A stretch of DNA of 64,000 nt from Comamonas sp. 26 (lineage in GTDB: Bacteria > Pseudomonadota > Gammaproteobacteria > Burkholderiales > Burkholderiaceae_C): NCBI RefSeq assembly GCF_002754475.1, contig NZ_PEFL01000001.1, positions 2,232,001 through 2,296,000 of the forward strand, given 5' to 3'. The notes beneath the pieces are model-generated. The model searched no databases. It saw nothing but the letters and a program-made list of their open reading frames with translations, and was not told the origin of the DNA. Positions 30,645 through 43,072 of this stretch are shown here, piece by piece (the stretch's first letter is position 1; the number at the start of each line of letters is the position of its first letter). Made by a program: the position numbers and the translations under genes.

Positions 30645-32702
30645 TCAACGCTTGCCGTGGCTGCGTTCTGCGGCCAGTTGTTCCAGCGCTTCTTCAAACT
30701 CGGACTGACTGCCCAGCACCCGCATGGGTGGCAACGCCGCCATCAGCTGGCCGCCATAGCCCATGCTGACCAGCCGACTGTCGCAAATCACCAGCACGCC
30801 GCGATCAGACTCACTGCGAATCAAACGTCCCGCCCCCTGCTTGAGTGCCAGCGCAGCCTCGGGAATCATGTAGTCATGAAAAGCTGCCCGCCCCACGCGC
30901 TCCAGCTGCCGCGAACGTGCTTCAACCAGAGGATCATCGGGCGGAGGGAATGGCAGCTTGTCGATCACCACTAGTTGCAGCACATCGCCAGGCAGATCCA
31001 CGCCTTCCCAGAACGTAGCTGATGCCACGAGAATTGCACCCCGCTGCTGGGCAGACTGGCTGGCACCTGCAGCCATAAAACGCTGAATCAGCGCCAATTT
31101 GGGTGCTTCACCCTGCACTAGCACATCCAGATCAGCAAACAGGCCCAAGGCAGAGCGCAGCGATTCCCTGATCGCATGCAAGGCCTTGAGAGTCGTGGTC
31201 AGCACCAGCGTGCGCCCACCAATGCGCTGCGCTGCATCCAGTACCAGTTGCGCCACCTGCGGGCTGTGCTGTGCGCTACCCGCCGCCGCAAAAGGCTGGG
31301 GCACATAGACACCCGCCTGATGGTGATAGTCAAACGGGCTTTCAACCTGTAGCACCTTTGCGCCGTGCAGCCCGCAGGAGTCCGTAAACCAGCTCAGCCG
31401 CGCATCATTACCCAGGGTGGCAGAAGTAAAAATCCATGTCTTGCGCGCGCTTGTATTGCGGTCTTCGCTCTCATTATTGACATCCTTATCCAGCGTGCGC
31501 TGCAGCAAGCGCTGCTGCATGATGCGGGCAATCGACAGCGGTGACTCCAGCATGCGCAGGTGTTGCGTACCCACTTCCAGCCAGCGCACGCAGTCATCGT
31601 CGGCAGGCGCTGCAAACCGGGCAAGCCTAGCCAGCAATTCAACGCCGCGTTCATAAAGTCGCTGCAGTTCGGCTGCCATGGCCTCCATGACTGCCAGAGG
31701 CTTGAGCAGCGCGCGCAGGCTTTGCCCCAGTCGTACCAGCGCCGCACGCCATTTCGCACCATCCAGCCCCTGCGGTGTAATGCCCTGCCAGGGCAGGCGG
31801 CCACCCACCGTGGGCTTTCCGGCCTGCAGCCGCAACTCGCGCATGGCCTGCTCCAGCGTAGCGCACAGCACCAGCCAGTCCGCCATGCCGCGTGCATGCT
31901 CCTGCGTCACGCGCAGCGCATCGCGTGCATAGCCCACCAGTTGCTGACTGGACAATGCATCGCCCGCAAACTGCACGCCAATATCGTTGAGCTGATGGGC
32001 TTCATCGACCACGACCACGCCGGTGTTAGGCAGAAGATTCGCCATGCCACTGTCGCGCACATCCAGATCGGCAAACAGGAGGTGGTGATTGACGACCACC
32101 ACATCGGCGTCCAGCGCCTGCTGGCGCGCCAGATTGACATGGCAGGCCTGCCAGTGCGGGCAGTCCGAGCCCAGGCAGTTATCTTTGGTCGAGGTGACCA
32201 GCGGCACGGCTGGCGAGCGCTCGTCCAACGCCGTCATCTCCGCCAGGTCACCCGTGCGAGTGATTCTGGCCCAGCGCTCCACATCCGCCACGGTGCGCAG
32301 CACCTGAGGGTCTTGCGGTGCCGTGCGGCCTTGGCGCACTCGCTCAAGCCGTTCAATGCACAGATAAGACGCTCGGCCCTTGAGCCGCGCCATGCGCAGC
32401 GGCAGGCCAAGGCCATGCACCAACCTTGGCAAGTCACGCGCAAACAACTGATCCTGCAAGGCCTTGGTAGCGGTAGACACCAGCACGCGCTGGCCGCTGA
32501 GCAGTGCGGGGACCAGATATGCATAGGTCTTGCCAACGCCCGTGCCCGCCTCGACCACCAGTACATCGCCCTCTTCAATGGCCTGCGCCACAGCCAACGC
32601 CATGCGGGTCTGGCCCGAGCGCGGCAAAAAAGCGGGCTCAGCCAGGGACAGCGCCCCGTCCGCAGAAAACACTTGTGCGACCGCATCCAGCAACTGAGTC
32701 AA
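30645..32702 (-). CDS. ATP-dependent DNA helicase, DinG/YoaA type (XPD-like iron-sulfur helicase)
   Basis: A 685-residue superfamily 2 helicase. It has Walker A EAGTGVGKTYAYL, the iron-sulfur cysteines (SYLCIERL, then NCLGSDCPHWQACH), DEAH box VVVDEAHQL, and C-terminal motifs V and VI (FWEGVDLPGD, QGAGRLIRS). The [4Fe-4S] cluster and motif order are those of DinG/YoaA, which unwind DNA with 5' to 3' polarity in repair of stalled or damaged forks. The final residues lie 25 bases from the convergent terminator. Confidence 0.9.
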   Translation of the reverse strand: MTQLLDAVAQVFSADGALSLAEPAFLPRSGQTRMALAVAQAIEEGDVLVVEAGTGVGKTYAYLVPALLSGQRVLVSTATKALQDQLFARDLPRLVHGLGLPLRMARLKGRASYLCIERLERVRQGRTAPQDPQVLRTVADVERWARITRTGDLAEMTALDERSPAVPLVTSTKDNCLGSDCPHWQACHVNLARQQALDADVVVVNHHLLFADLDVRDSGMANLLPNTGVVVVDEAHQLNDIGVQFAGDALSSQQLVGYARDALRVTQEHARGMADWLVLCATLEQAMRELRLQAGKPTVGGRLPWQGITPQGLDGAKWRAALVRLGQSLRALLKPLAVMEAMAAELQRLYERGVELLARLARFAAPADDDCVRWLEVGTQHLRMLESPLSIARIMQQRLLQRTLDKDVNNESEDRNTSARKTWIFTSATLGNDARLSWFTDSCGLHGAKVLQVESPFDYHHQAGVYVPQPFAAAGSAQHSPQVAQLVLDAAQRIGGRTLVLTTTLKALHAIRESLRSALGLFADLDVLVQGEAPKLALIQRFMAAGASQSAQQRGAILVASATFWEGVDLPGDVLQLVVIDKLPFPPPDDPLVEARSRQLERVGRAAFHDYMIPEAALALKQGAGRLIRSESDRGVLVICDSRLVSMGYGGQLMAALPPMRVLGSQSEFEEALEQLAAERSHGKR

Positions 32703-32836
32703 ACCGTTTTACCTTCATACAAGCAAAGTCAGTGCAACCTCACATAAGATTGCAAATATCCATTTAAAACAGGCATCCGGCCGATAAAATGTAACTCAAC
32801 GTAAAGCAACGCCATTCCAGCCCGTCTAATTCACTC

Positions 32837-33604
32837 ATGTCATCCAGCTATCGCATCCAGGCCGCAACCGGCATACATCGTGGCGACCGGGAATATCAGC
32901 AAGACCAAGTTCTGCTGATGAGCCACCCCTATGCCAAAGGCTGCATTCTTGGCATCGTGGCAGACGGCATGGGTGGGCGCAGCGGCGGGCGCAAGGCATC
33001 AGACCAGGTGATGCTCACGGCGCGCCAGTTGTTTGAGCGTTTTGAACCAGCCAAGGAAGACTGCATGCGCATGTTGCGCACCATTGTGCAGGATGCACAC
33101 ACCGTCATTCGCCTCACTGCCATCGCTTCAGAGCAAGAGCCTCACAGCACCCTCGCCGCCTTTGTGGTGCTGCCCGACGGTGTCTGCCACTTCATACATT
33201 CTGGCGATTCGCGGCTCTATCACTTCCGGGGCGATCGTCTCCTGCACCGCTCGCTTGACCATTCCTATGTGCAGGCGTTGGTGGACCGCGGCGACATCAC
33301 GGAAGAAGAAGCCAACAACCACCCGCAATCAAATATCTTGCTGGGCTGCCTGGGTGCGGAAAGCCCGCCGCCCATGGTTCACCATCTCCTCGAAACAATG
33401 CAGCCAGGCGATACGCTGATGGCCTGCTCCGATGGTGTCTGGCACTACTTCACCACGCAAGAGCTGGCCACCGTGCTTGATGGACTCTCTCCCCGCGAGG
33501 CTTCGGAGTTTCTGATTGAAAAAGCCCGCCAGCGTGCAGCGGGCGGGGGCGACAACCTGTCGCTGGCAATCTTGAAGCTGGCTGAACCAGAAAACGCCAG
33601 CTGA
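32837..33604 (+). CDS. PP2C-family Ser/Thr protein phosphatase
   Basis: A 255-residue single-domain PPM phosphatase. Metal-binding and catalytic motifs are in order: GDREYQQDQ near the N-terminus, GIVADGMGG, a central HSGDSRLYHFRGD, ACSDGVW and the C-terminal GGGDNLSL. It dephosphorylates Ser/Thr phosphoproteins with Mn or Mg. The usual bacterial partner, a Hanks-type kinase with FHA proteins or a type VI secretion cluster, is not next to it. It is divergent from the helicase gene. Confidence 0.9.
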   Translation: MSSSYRIQAATGIHRGDREYQQDQVLLMSHPYAKGCILGIVADGMGGRSGGRKASDQVMLTARQLFERFEPAKEDCMRMLRTIVQDAHTVIRLTAIASEQEPHSTLAAFVVLPDGVCHFIHSGDSRLYHFRGDRLLHRSLDHSYVQALVDRGDITEEEANNHPQSNILLGCLGAESPPPMVHHLLETMQPGDTLMACSDGVWHYFTTQELATVLDGLSPREASEFLIEKARQRAAGGGDNLSLAILKLAEPENAS

Positions 33605-33630
33605 TCAGCCCCTCAATACCAGATAAAAAC

Positions 33631-33666
33631 AGTCGTTAGTGCTTTAAATACAAGCGCTTACAGCAA
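33631..33666. repeat. Copy of the dispersed palindromic intergenic repeat
   Basis: AGTCGTTAGTGCTTTAAATAC then AAGCGCTTACAGCAA: the arms are imperfectly inverted but keep the AGTGCTT/AAGCGCT core. It lies between the convergent phosphatase gene and the coiled-coil protein gene. Confidence 0.5.
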
Positions 33667-33736
33667 TGCTTTCAATAGCAACTTCTATGACTGCGGCCGA
33701 AATCTTAGTCTCTTTAGCCAGAGTCTTTAAAGATGC

Positions 33737-34489
33737 TCAAGGCGCAGGTGCAGGCAGCGGCGCAGAGGTTTTGCCTCGCTCCTGAGCCTGTTTCAAAGCA
33801 CGAGCCTTATGGTCAGCCGCTTCTTTGAGCTTGGCCTCACGGGCCGCTGTGGCCTTGGCTTCCCTTTCTTCTCTGCCTTGATCGGCATGCGCACGGCTTT
33901 GATCATGGCGGCGCTGGTAGTCCGCCTGTTTGCTCGCACGCTGCTGGGCCTCGCTCTGGCGCTGGGCCTGCACCGCCTGCTCATCCACAGGCGGCTTGGC
34001 GCCCACGCCCGTCGGTGATGGCGGGTTCTTGCCAGCGTCATCGCGTTTTTGCGCCTTCATAGGCACAGCTGCATTTTTGGCTTTTTTATCCTCAATATCC
34101 TTGAGCTTGGTCGTCGCTCTTTCCTTGCGCTCGATATCGTTGAGCTCCAGCTCGCGTGCGCGCAGCGGGACATCCCTGAGGCGAGCTTTCTCTCGCGCAT
34201 CGGCCAGGCAGCCTTCGACAGAGAACTTCTGGTAGCACAGCTTGTCCTCTGCCACATGCTGCTGCTCAATCAGCGCTCGCTGTCGCACAATTTCTGCGCG
34301 CTCTGCTTCATGCTCTTTCAGCAACTGCTCGCGCTGCTGCTGCGCCGCAGCTTTTTGCGTCTGCTGCCCCTCGCCCGGCACCTGAGCATTGGCTGGCGCG
34401 CAAAGCACCCAGACCGCAGCAATGGGGGTAAGTGCCAGAGCAGTAAAGCGGAGGCTGGTCAGCTGGGCAAAAGGAGTAGGCATCTTCAT
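33737..34489 (-). CDS. Secreted low-complexity coiled-coil protein of unknown function
   Basis: A 250-residue protein with a signal peptide (FTALALTPIAAVWVL, cleavage after ANA) followed by a highly charged Ala/Gln/Glu/Lys/Arg-rich body that would form long helices or coiled coils. One Cys pair (KLCYQKFSVEGCLAD) is the only cysteine content and probably forms a disulfide. The C-terminus is Pro/Ala-rich. It resembles TolA- or colicin-import-like stalk sequences in composition only. It lies directly downstream of zapE on the same strand. ATGs at 34489 and 34483 are both possible starts. Confidence 0.65.
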   Translation of the reverse strand: MKMPTPFAQLTSLRFTALALTPIAAVWVLCAPANAQVPGEGQQTQKAAAQQQREQLLKEHEAERAEIVRQRALIEQQHVAEDKLCYQKFSVEGCLADAREKARLRDVPLRARELELNDIERKERATTKLKDIEDKKAKNAAVPMKAQKRDDAGKNPPSPTGVGAKPPVDEQAVQAQRQSEAQQRASKQADYQRRHDQSRAHADQGREEREAKATAAREAKLKEAADHKARALKQAQERGKTSAPLPAPAP

Positions 34490-34556
34490 CAACTTGAGGC
34501 TTTAGTACAGACAGGTATCCAGGCATCTTAAAACGCCTGGCCGCAGCGCTTGACTG

Positions 34557-35654
34557 TCAGGTCAAGCTGGTGTCGACCACGCGGCGCTCCAGCGCCAGAT
34601 ATTCCTTGGAGCGCATCTCGTTCAAACGCGAAACGGTGCGCGGAAATTCATGGGACAACGGACCCTCAGTATAAATTTGCTCGGGCGGCACCGCCGCCGA
34701 CATGATGAGCTTGACATGGCGGTCATACAGCACATCCACCAGCAGCGTAAAACGCCGCGCGGCCGATGCCATGTTGACATGCAGTTCAGGCACATCAGAC
34801 AACAAGACAGTATGGAACTGCGTGGCAATTTCAAGGTAATCGTTTTGCGAGCGCGGGCCGCCGCACAGCTCGCGAAAATCAAACCAGACCACGCCACCTG
34901 CACGGCGCTTGGCCGCAATTTTTCGGGTCTCGATCTGCATCACTGGCTCTTCGTCATGGGCTTCGGCCAGACGATTGAAGGTGTCCGTCATGGCCGCTTC
35001 AGCCTCGGCTCCCAGCGGGCAATGGTAGAGCTTGGCGTCTTCCAGCGTGCGGCGACGATAGTCAGTGCCGTTGTCCACATTCACCACTTCCATGCGCTCC
35101 TTGAGCAAGGCAATCGCAGGCAGGATGCGGTCCCGGTGCAGGCCGCCAGGGTAGAGTCCGTCCGGCTCGAAATTGGAGGTCGTCACAAAGCCCACGCCAT
35201 TGGCAAACAGCGATTCCAGCAGCTTGTAGAGAATCATGGCGTCCGTGATATCGGCCACATGAAATTCGTCAAAACAGATCAGCTTGTACTTCTTGGAGAT
35301 CTTGGCACCCAGCGCATCCAACGGGTTCTGCGTGCCTTGCATGAGATGCATCTCGCGATGCACCTCACGCATGAATTCGTGAAAGTGCAGACGCACCTTG
35401 CGCTTGATGGGCACGGCGTTGAAAAAGCATTCCATCAGAAAGCTCTTGCCGCGCCCCACCCCGCCGTACATATAGACGCCCTTGGGCAGGTTCGGGTGAT
35501 TGATCAGTTTCTTGAGAGCATTGGAGCGCTTGCCTTTGTAGGCCGTCCATTCATCAGCGCAGCGCTGCAACGCCTCAACAGCATGCAGTTGTGCAGGATC
35601 GCTTTTGAATCCCTTGGCGGCCAGTTCTGCCTCATAGGCCTGTTTTACATTCAC
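34557..35654 (-). CDS. zapE: Cell division ATPase ZapE (AFG1-like)
   Basis: A 365-residue AFG1-family P-loop ATPase: YEAELAAKGFKSDPAQ at the N-terminus, Walker A GGVGRGKSFLMECFF, Walker B ICFDEFHVADI, and SNFEPDGLYPGGLHRDRILP, which is typical of ZapE. ZapE associates with the Z ring and FtsZ under stress or low oxygen. In many betaproteobacteria zapE follows the 2-oxoglutarate dehydrogenase operon, as here after lpdA on the same strand. Confidence 0.93.
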   Translation of the reverse strand: MNVKQAYEAELAAKGFKSDPAQLHAVEALQRCADEWTAYKGKRSNALKKLINHPNLPKGVYMYGGVGRGKSFLMECFFNAVPIKRKVRLHFHEFMREVHREMHLMQGTQNPLDALGAKISKKYKLICFDEFHVADITDAMILYKLLESLFANGVGFVTTSNFEPDGLYPGGLHRDRILPAIALLKERMEVVNVDNGTDYRRRTLEDAKLYHCPLGAEAEAAMTDTFNRLAEAHDEEPVMQIETRKIAAKRRAGGVVWFDFRELCGGPRSQNDYLEIATQFHTVLLSDVPELHVNMASAARRFTLLVDVLYDRHVKLIMSAAVPPEQIYTEGPLSHEFPRTVSRLNEMRSKEYLALERRVVDTSLT

Positions 35655-35682
35655 CGTCGTCTCCAGATGCTCAAAAAATAAT

Positions 35683-35718
35683 AGCTGCTACCGCTTATGT
35701 ATTAAGCGCTAGCAGCCA
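35683..35718. repeat. Dispersed palindromic intergenic repeat
   Basis: AGCTGCTACCGCTT and AAGCGCTAGCAGCC are inverted around TATGTATT. One of the best preserved copies; it lies between lpdA and zapE, where it may end or process the upstream transcript. Confidence 0.65.
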
Positions 35719-35805
35719 TTTTGGTCCAAATTCTAAAAGAAACTCAGCTTGCGCGCTGGTACTTCACAGCCATGTCAACAACCTGCGCGCAAGACTGATA
35801 AAACT

Positions 35806-37233
35806 TTAGAAATTCAGTGTGCGCTTGTCCACGGCCAGAGCGGCTTCCTTGGTGGATTCCGACAGCGAGGGGTGTGCGTGGCAGATACGGGCGATGTCTT
35901 CGCTCGATGCCTTGAACTCCATGGCCACCACGGCTTCAGAGATCAGCTCGGACACCATGGGACCAACCATGTGCACGCCCAGAATTTCATCAGTCTCGGC
36001 ATCGGCCAGGAACTTGACCATGCCGGTCGTGTCGCCCAGAGCACGAGCGCGGCCGTTGGCCAGGAACGGGAAGGTGCCCGCCTTGTACTTGACGCCGTCA
36101 GCCTTTAGTTGCTGCTCGGTGCGGCCCACCCATGCGATTTCAGGGCTGGTGTAGATTACCCATGGGATGGTGGCGAAGTTCACATGGCCATGCTGACCAG
36201 CGATGCGTTCGGCCACAGCCACAGCTTCTTCTTCTGCCTTGTGTGCAAGCATGGGTCCACGCACCACGTCGCCCACAGCCCACACACCTGGCAGATTGGT
36301 CTTGCACAGATCGTCCACCACAATGGCACCGCGCTCATCCAGAGCCAGGCCCACGGCTTCAGCGTTCAGGCCGATGGTGTTAGCGGTACGACCAATCGAG
36401 ATGATCAGCTTGTCCACATCCAGCGTCTGGGCTTCGCCCTTGGCGTTGGTGTAGGCAACGGACACGCCCTTCTTGCCGGTCTTGACTTCGCCGATCTTCA
36501 CGCCCAGCTCGATCTTCAGACCTTGCTTGTCGAAAGCCTTCTTGGCTTCCTTGGCGATTTGCTCGTCCACCACGGGCAGGAACTTGTCCATGCCTTCCAG
36601 CACGGTCACTTCCGTGCCCAGGCGACGCCAGACCGAACCCATTTCCAAACCGATCACGCCAGCGCCAATCAGGCCCAGTTTCTTGGGAGCCTTGCCCAGG
36701 CTCAAAGCGCCGTCGTTGGAGAGGATGTTCTCTTCATCGAAAGGTACGCCGGGCAGAGCACGGGCGTTGGAGCCTGTGGCCACAACGATTTGCTTGCCGG
36801 TGATGATTTCTTCTTCCTTGCCAGCCACCTTGATTTCATAGCTGCCTTCAGCAGCTTTGACGAAGGAGCCACGGCCGTGGAAGAAAGTGACCTTGTTCTT
36901 CTTGAACAGGTACAAGATGCCGTCGTTGTTCTGCTTAACAATGGCTTCCTTGCGACCAATCATCTTGGCCACATCCATCTCAACCTTGCCGGTGGAGATA
37001 CCGTGGTCAGCAAAGTGCAGCTTGGCATGTTCGAAATGCTCGGAAGACTGCAGCAGTGCCTTGGAAGGGATACAACCCACGTTGGTGCAAGTACCGCCGG
37101 GAGCAGCGCCGCCCGCAGCATTCTTCCACTCGTCGATACAGGCGACGTTGAAACCCAGTTGTGCTGCACGGATTGCAGCGATGTAGCCGCCAGGGCCTGC
37201 GCCGATAACGACGACGTCAAATTGCTTGCTCAT
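35806..37233 (-). CDS. lpdA: Dihydrolipoyl dehydrogenase (E3)
   Basis: A 475-residue flavoprotein disulfide oxidoreductase. The FAD fold [19 protein letters not shown] starts the protein, followed by the redox-active disulfide [16 protein letters not shown], the NAD fold [14 protein letters not shown], and the C-terminal dimer-partner His-Glu pair in CHAHPSLSE. It reoxidises the lipoyl groups of the 2-oxoglutarate dehydrogenase complex with NAD. It is third in the sucA-sucB-lpdA order, separated from sucB by a terminator-like hairpin. Confidence 0.96.
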   Translation of the reverse strand: MSKQFDVVVIGAGPGGYIAAIRAAQLGFNVACIDEWKNAAGGAAPGGTCTNVGCIPSKALLQSSEHFEHAKLHFADHGISTGKVEMDVAKMIGRKEAIVKQNNDGILYLFKKNKVTFFHGRGSFVKAAEGSYEIKVAGKEEEIITGKQIVVATGSNARALPGVPFDEENILSNDGALSLGKAPKKLGLIGAGVIGLEMGSVWRRLGTEVTVLEGMDKFLPVVDEQIAKEAKKAFDKQGLKIELGVKIGEVKTGKKGVSVAYTNAKGEAQTLDVDKLIISIGRTANTIGLNAEAVGLALDERGAIVVDDLCKTNLPGVWAVGDVVRGPMLAHKAEEEAVAVAERIAGQHGHVNFATIPWVIYTSPEIAWVGRTEQQLKADGVKYKAGTFPFLANGRARALGDTTGMVKFLADAETDEILGVHMVGPMVSELISEAVVAMEFKASSEDIARICHAHPSLSESTKEAALAVDKRTLNF

Positions 37234-37260
37234 GATTTAAATCTTTACTCTGTTTAGCTG

Positions 37261-37290
37261 CAAAAAAGCCCACCGCTTTTGGTGGTGGGC
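37261..37290 (-). terminator. Terminator-like hairpin between sucB and lpdA
   Basis: GCCCACC (37268-37274) is inverted as GGTGGGC (37284-37290). Read on the minus strand it is followed by a T run (37267-37262). It lies inside the operon, so partial read-through may set a lower lpdA level. Confidence 0.7.
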
Positions 37291-37316
37291 CTTATCGAAT
37301 CTCGACCTGCGGGGAA

Positions 37317-38546
37317 TTACAGATCAAACAGCAGACGGGATGGGTCTTCCAGCGCGTCCTTCATGGCCACCAGGCTCAGAACAGCTTCGCGGCCGTCGAT
37401 GATGCGGTGGTCATAAGACATGGCCAAGTAGTTCATGGGGCGAATCACGATCTGACCGTTTTCGACCACAGCGCGGTCCTTGGTGGCGTGCACACCCAGA
37501 ATGGCGGACTGAGGAGGGTTGATGATGGGGGTAGACATCATCGAGCCGAAGGTACCGCCATTGGAGATGGAGAAAGTACCGCCGGTCATTTCTTCAATGC
37601 CCAGCTTGCCTTCCTTGGCCTTTTGACCGAACTCGGCGATCTTCTTTTCGATGTCAGCGAAGCTCATCTGGTCTGCATTGCGCAGGATGGGCACCACCAG
37701 ACCGCGAGGCGAGCTCACAGCGATACCGATATCGAAGTAACCGTGATAGATGATGTCGTTGCCGTCCACCGAAGCGTTCACCGCAGGGAACTTCTTCAGA
37801 GCGTGTACAGCAGCCTTGACAAAGAAGGACATGAAGCCCAGCTTCACGCCATGTTCCTTGGTGAACTGGTCCTGGAACTTCTTGCGCATGTCCATCACGG
37901 GAGCCATGTTCACTTCATTGAACGTGGTCAGGATGGCGTTGGTGGCTTGCGACTGCAGCAGGCGCTCGGCAATACGGGCACGCAGACGTGTCATGGGCAC
38001 GCGCTGCTCTGGGCGCTCGCCCAGAATTGCGGGAGCGGCAGGCGAAGCCGCCTGAGCCAGTGCAGCCTTGGGTGCGCCGGTTGGGATGGCAGCGCCAGCC
38101 TTGATGGCGGTCAGTGCATCACCCTTGGTCACGCGGCCGTCCTTGCCGGAACCAGCCACATTGGCTGCGGACAGGTTGTTGTCGGCCAGGATCTTGGCGG
38201 CGGCAGGCATGGCCACACCGCTCTTGTCTGCACTGGCAGGCGCTGCCACGGGAGCAGCAGCAGGAGCCGAGGCAGCCGGAGCTGCAGCCACGGCACCCGC
38301 CACAGCGTTGGAGTCGATCTTGGCGATCAGCTGCTCAGCTACCACGGTTGCACCGTCGCCTTGCAGGATTTCGGTGATCACGCCAGCAGAAGGAGCAGGC
38401 ACTTCGAGCACGACCTTGTCGGTTTCGATTTCGATGAGGATTTCGTCCACGGCCACAGCCTCGCCAACCTTTTTCTTCCAGGTCAGCATGGTTGCTTCAG
38501 CGATGGATTCGGACAACTGGGGGACTTTGACTTCAACGATAGCCAT
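37317..38546 (-). CDS. sucB: Dihydrolipoamide succinyltransferase (E2 of 2-oxoglutarate dehydrogenase)
   Basis: A 409-residue protein from the ATG at 38546 ([18 protein letters not shown]); a 13-residue longer frame is not needed. The single lipoyl domain carries the lipoyl-Lys motif [13 protein letters not shown], an Ala/Pro-rich flexible linker follows, then a peripheral-subunit-binding domain ([20 protein letters not shown]) and the catalytic core ending in the active site SYDHRIIDG. It transfers succinyl groups to CoA in the TCA cycle. Confidence 0.96.
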   Translation of the reverse strand: MAIVEVKVPQLSESIAEATMLTWKKKVGEAVAVDEILIEIETDKVVLEVPAPSAGVITEILQGDGATVVAEQLIAKIDSNAVAGAVAAAPAASAPAAAPVAAPASADKSGVAMPAAAKILADNNLSAANVAGSGKDGRVTKGDALTAIKAGAAIPTGAPKAALAQAASPAAPAILGERPEQRVPMTRLRARIAERLLQSQATNAILTTFNEVNMAPVMDMRKKFQDQFTKEHGVKLGFMSFFVKAAVHALKKFPAVNASVDGNDIIYHGYFDIGIAVSSPRGLVVPILRNADQMSFADIEKKIAEFGQKAKEGKLGIEEMTGGTFSISNGGTFGSMMSTPIINPPQSAILGVHATKDRAVVENGQIVIRPMNYLAMSYDHRIIDGREAVLSLVAMKDALEDPSRLLFDL

Positions 38547-38609
38547 TTTATTTCTTTCCAAAAGTGTTTTGTCTGATACGAACAAACGTAGAGAAGCGGT
38601 TTGACTGCC

Positions 38610-41489
<2,880 letters not shown>

Positions 41490-41504
41490 GTTTCGCTGAC
41501 CTCC

Positions 41505-41521
41505 GCTCTCCTTTGGAGAGC
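41505..41521 (-). promoter_or_regulatory. Stable hairpin abutting the sucA ribosome binding site
   Basis: On the minus strand GCTCTCC-AAA-GGAGAGC forms a perfect seven-base-pair stem with a three-base loop, followed at once by GGAGG and the sucA ATG at 41489. It may influence ribosome loading or mRNA stability. Confidence 0.5.
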
Positions 41522-41708
41522 ATTAGCTGGTTTGTAGTACCTTCCGCGACACGGCTGTACCGGTTGGCGGATGCGACTGTGGCAAGGGAAGGCCTGAAGT
41601 TGCGAGAGACATTGTGCCACCGTTCAAAGCCCGAGTCTTATAAAAGACATGATGTTTACAAGCCACGGACTCGCTTACATTGCGTGAACCCTACAAACAA
41701 GGATTCGC

Positions 41709-42878
41709 ATGCCGCTTCTGCCGCTTCACAAACGTGCATTTATTCTTCTTTTGATAGCAGTTACCCTAGGTTTCGGCTTGGTTCTGCAGGAATATGCCGT
41801 AGCTATTTTCTGGGGTGTCACGTTTGCCATTGTCTTTGCCCCCCTGCACCGAAAGCTGCTGGCGCGAATGCCCCAAAAACCAACACTGGCAGCACTTGCA
41901 ACCCTGCTGATCAGTCTGGTAATGGTGATTTTTCCGCTGGTCTTGATCAGCCTGTCCCTCATCAAAGAGACTGCCGCCATTTACGACCGCATCAACAGCG
42001 GTAACCTGTCCGCAGGCAGCTACGTGGAGCAGGTCTTCAACGCCCTGCCCTCATGGATGACGCCCTGGATGGATAAGCTGCATCTGGGCACTTTGGCCGA
42101 GATTCAGAACAAGCTTTCCAATATTGCGCTGCAAGTGAGCAAGCTGGCGGCCACCAAGGCCGTGGGCCTCGGTCAGAACACACTGGGCTTCGTGGTCGGC
42201 TTCGGCGTAATGCTGTATCTGATCTTCTTTTTGCTGCGTGATGGCAAAGCGCTGGTCGCCCGTATCTGGGTTGCTACCCCTCTGGCGCCCGACCACAAAC
42301 GCGAGCTTGCTACCAAGTTCATTACCGTCATCCGCGCCACGGTCAAAGGCAACCTGGCTGTTGCTGCGGCACAGGGTGCATTGGGTGGTCTGATTTTCTG
42401 GATTCTTGGCATTCAAGGTGCCGTGCTGTGGGCCGTTGTCATGGCCTTTCTATCCCTGCTGCCTGCCGTGGGGGCAGGTCTGGTCTGGGGCCCGGTGGCG
42501 ATCTACTTTTTCGCCACCGGCGAAGTCACCCAAGGTGTCATCCTTGCCGCTTACGGGGTTGTGGTGATTGGACTGGTAGACAATGTACTTCGACCTTTGC
42601 TGGTCGGCAAAGACACCAAGATGCCGGACTATGTTGTCTTGATCTCTACGCTGGGCGGCATGGCCTTGTTTGGACTCTCTGGCTTTGTCATCGGACCTGC
42701 GATTGCCGCCCTCTTTATGGCCGCCTGGGAGTTGTTTACCTCCATGCAGGAACAAGAAGAAAAGCAGCTGAGCACTGAATTCGATCAAAAACGCGCAATC
42801 GAAGACAAGACAATAGAGACAAAAGAAGTCAGCAAACCGCTTGAAATCAAGCCAGAAAACCCCGGAGTTGAGCCCTAA
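41709..42878 (+). CDS. AI-2E/PerM family transporter
   Basis: A 389-residue membrane protein of the AI-2 exporter/PerM superfamily (DUF20). It has about eight hydrophobic segments, a central soluble-looking stretch, and family motifs GFVVGFGVMLYLIFFLLRDG, LGIQGAVLWAVVMAFLSLLPAVGAG and VGLVDNVLRPLLVG-like IGLVDNVLRPLLVG. Members export small molecules or act as Na+/H+ antiporters; the substrate is unknown. The charged C-terminal tail is species-specific. It is divergent from sucA. Confidence 0.88.
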   Translation: MPLLPLHKRAFILLLIAVTLGFGLVLQEYAVAIFWGVTFAIVFAPLHRKLLARMPQKPTLAALATLLISLVMVIFPLVLISLSLIKETAAIYDRINSGNLSAGSYVEQVFNALPSWMTPWMDKLHLGTLAEIQNKLSNIALQVSKLAATKAVGLGQNTLGFVVGFGVMLYLIFFLLRDGKALVARIWVATPLAPDHKRELATKFITVIRATVKGNLAVAAAQGALGGLIFWILGIQGAVLWAVVMAFLSLLPAVGAGLVWGPVAIYFFATGEVTQGVILAAYGVVVIGLVDNVLRPLLVGKDTKMPDYVVLISTLGGMALFGLSGFVIGPAIAALFMAAWELFTSMQEQEEKQLSTEFDQKRAIEDKTIETKEVSKPLEIKPENPGVEP

Positions 42879-43072
42879 ATATTGACCGTAAATGACAGCA
42901 ATCATTCCATAGCCAAAAGGTATGGCGGTCATTAAGAAAAACAAAAGCGAATTAAAACAATCAAAGACGCTCAGCCTTACTCAACAATTAAGGGTTTGTT
43001 ACTGCTATCAAAAAAGGGCCAAGCCGTAAAATTTGCTTTCACATAAGCGTTCAACCGAAAAGGTACCCCACG

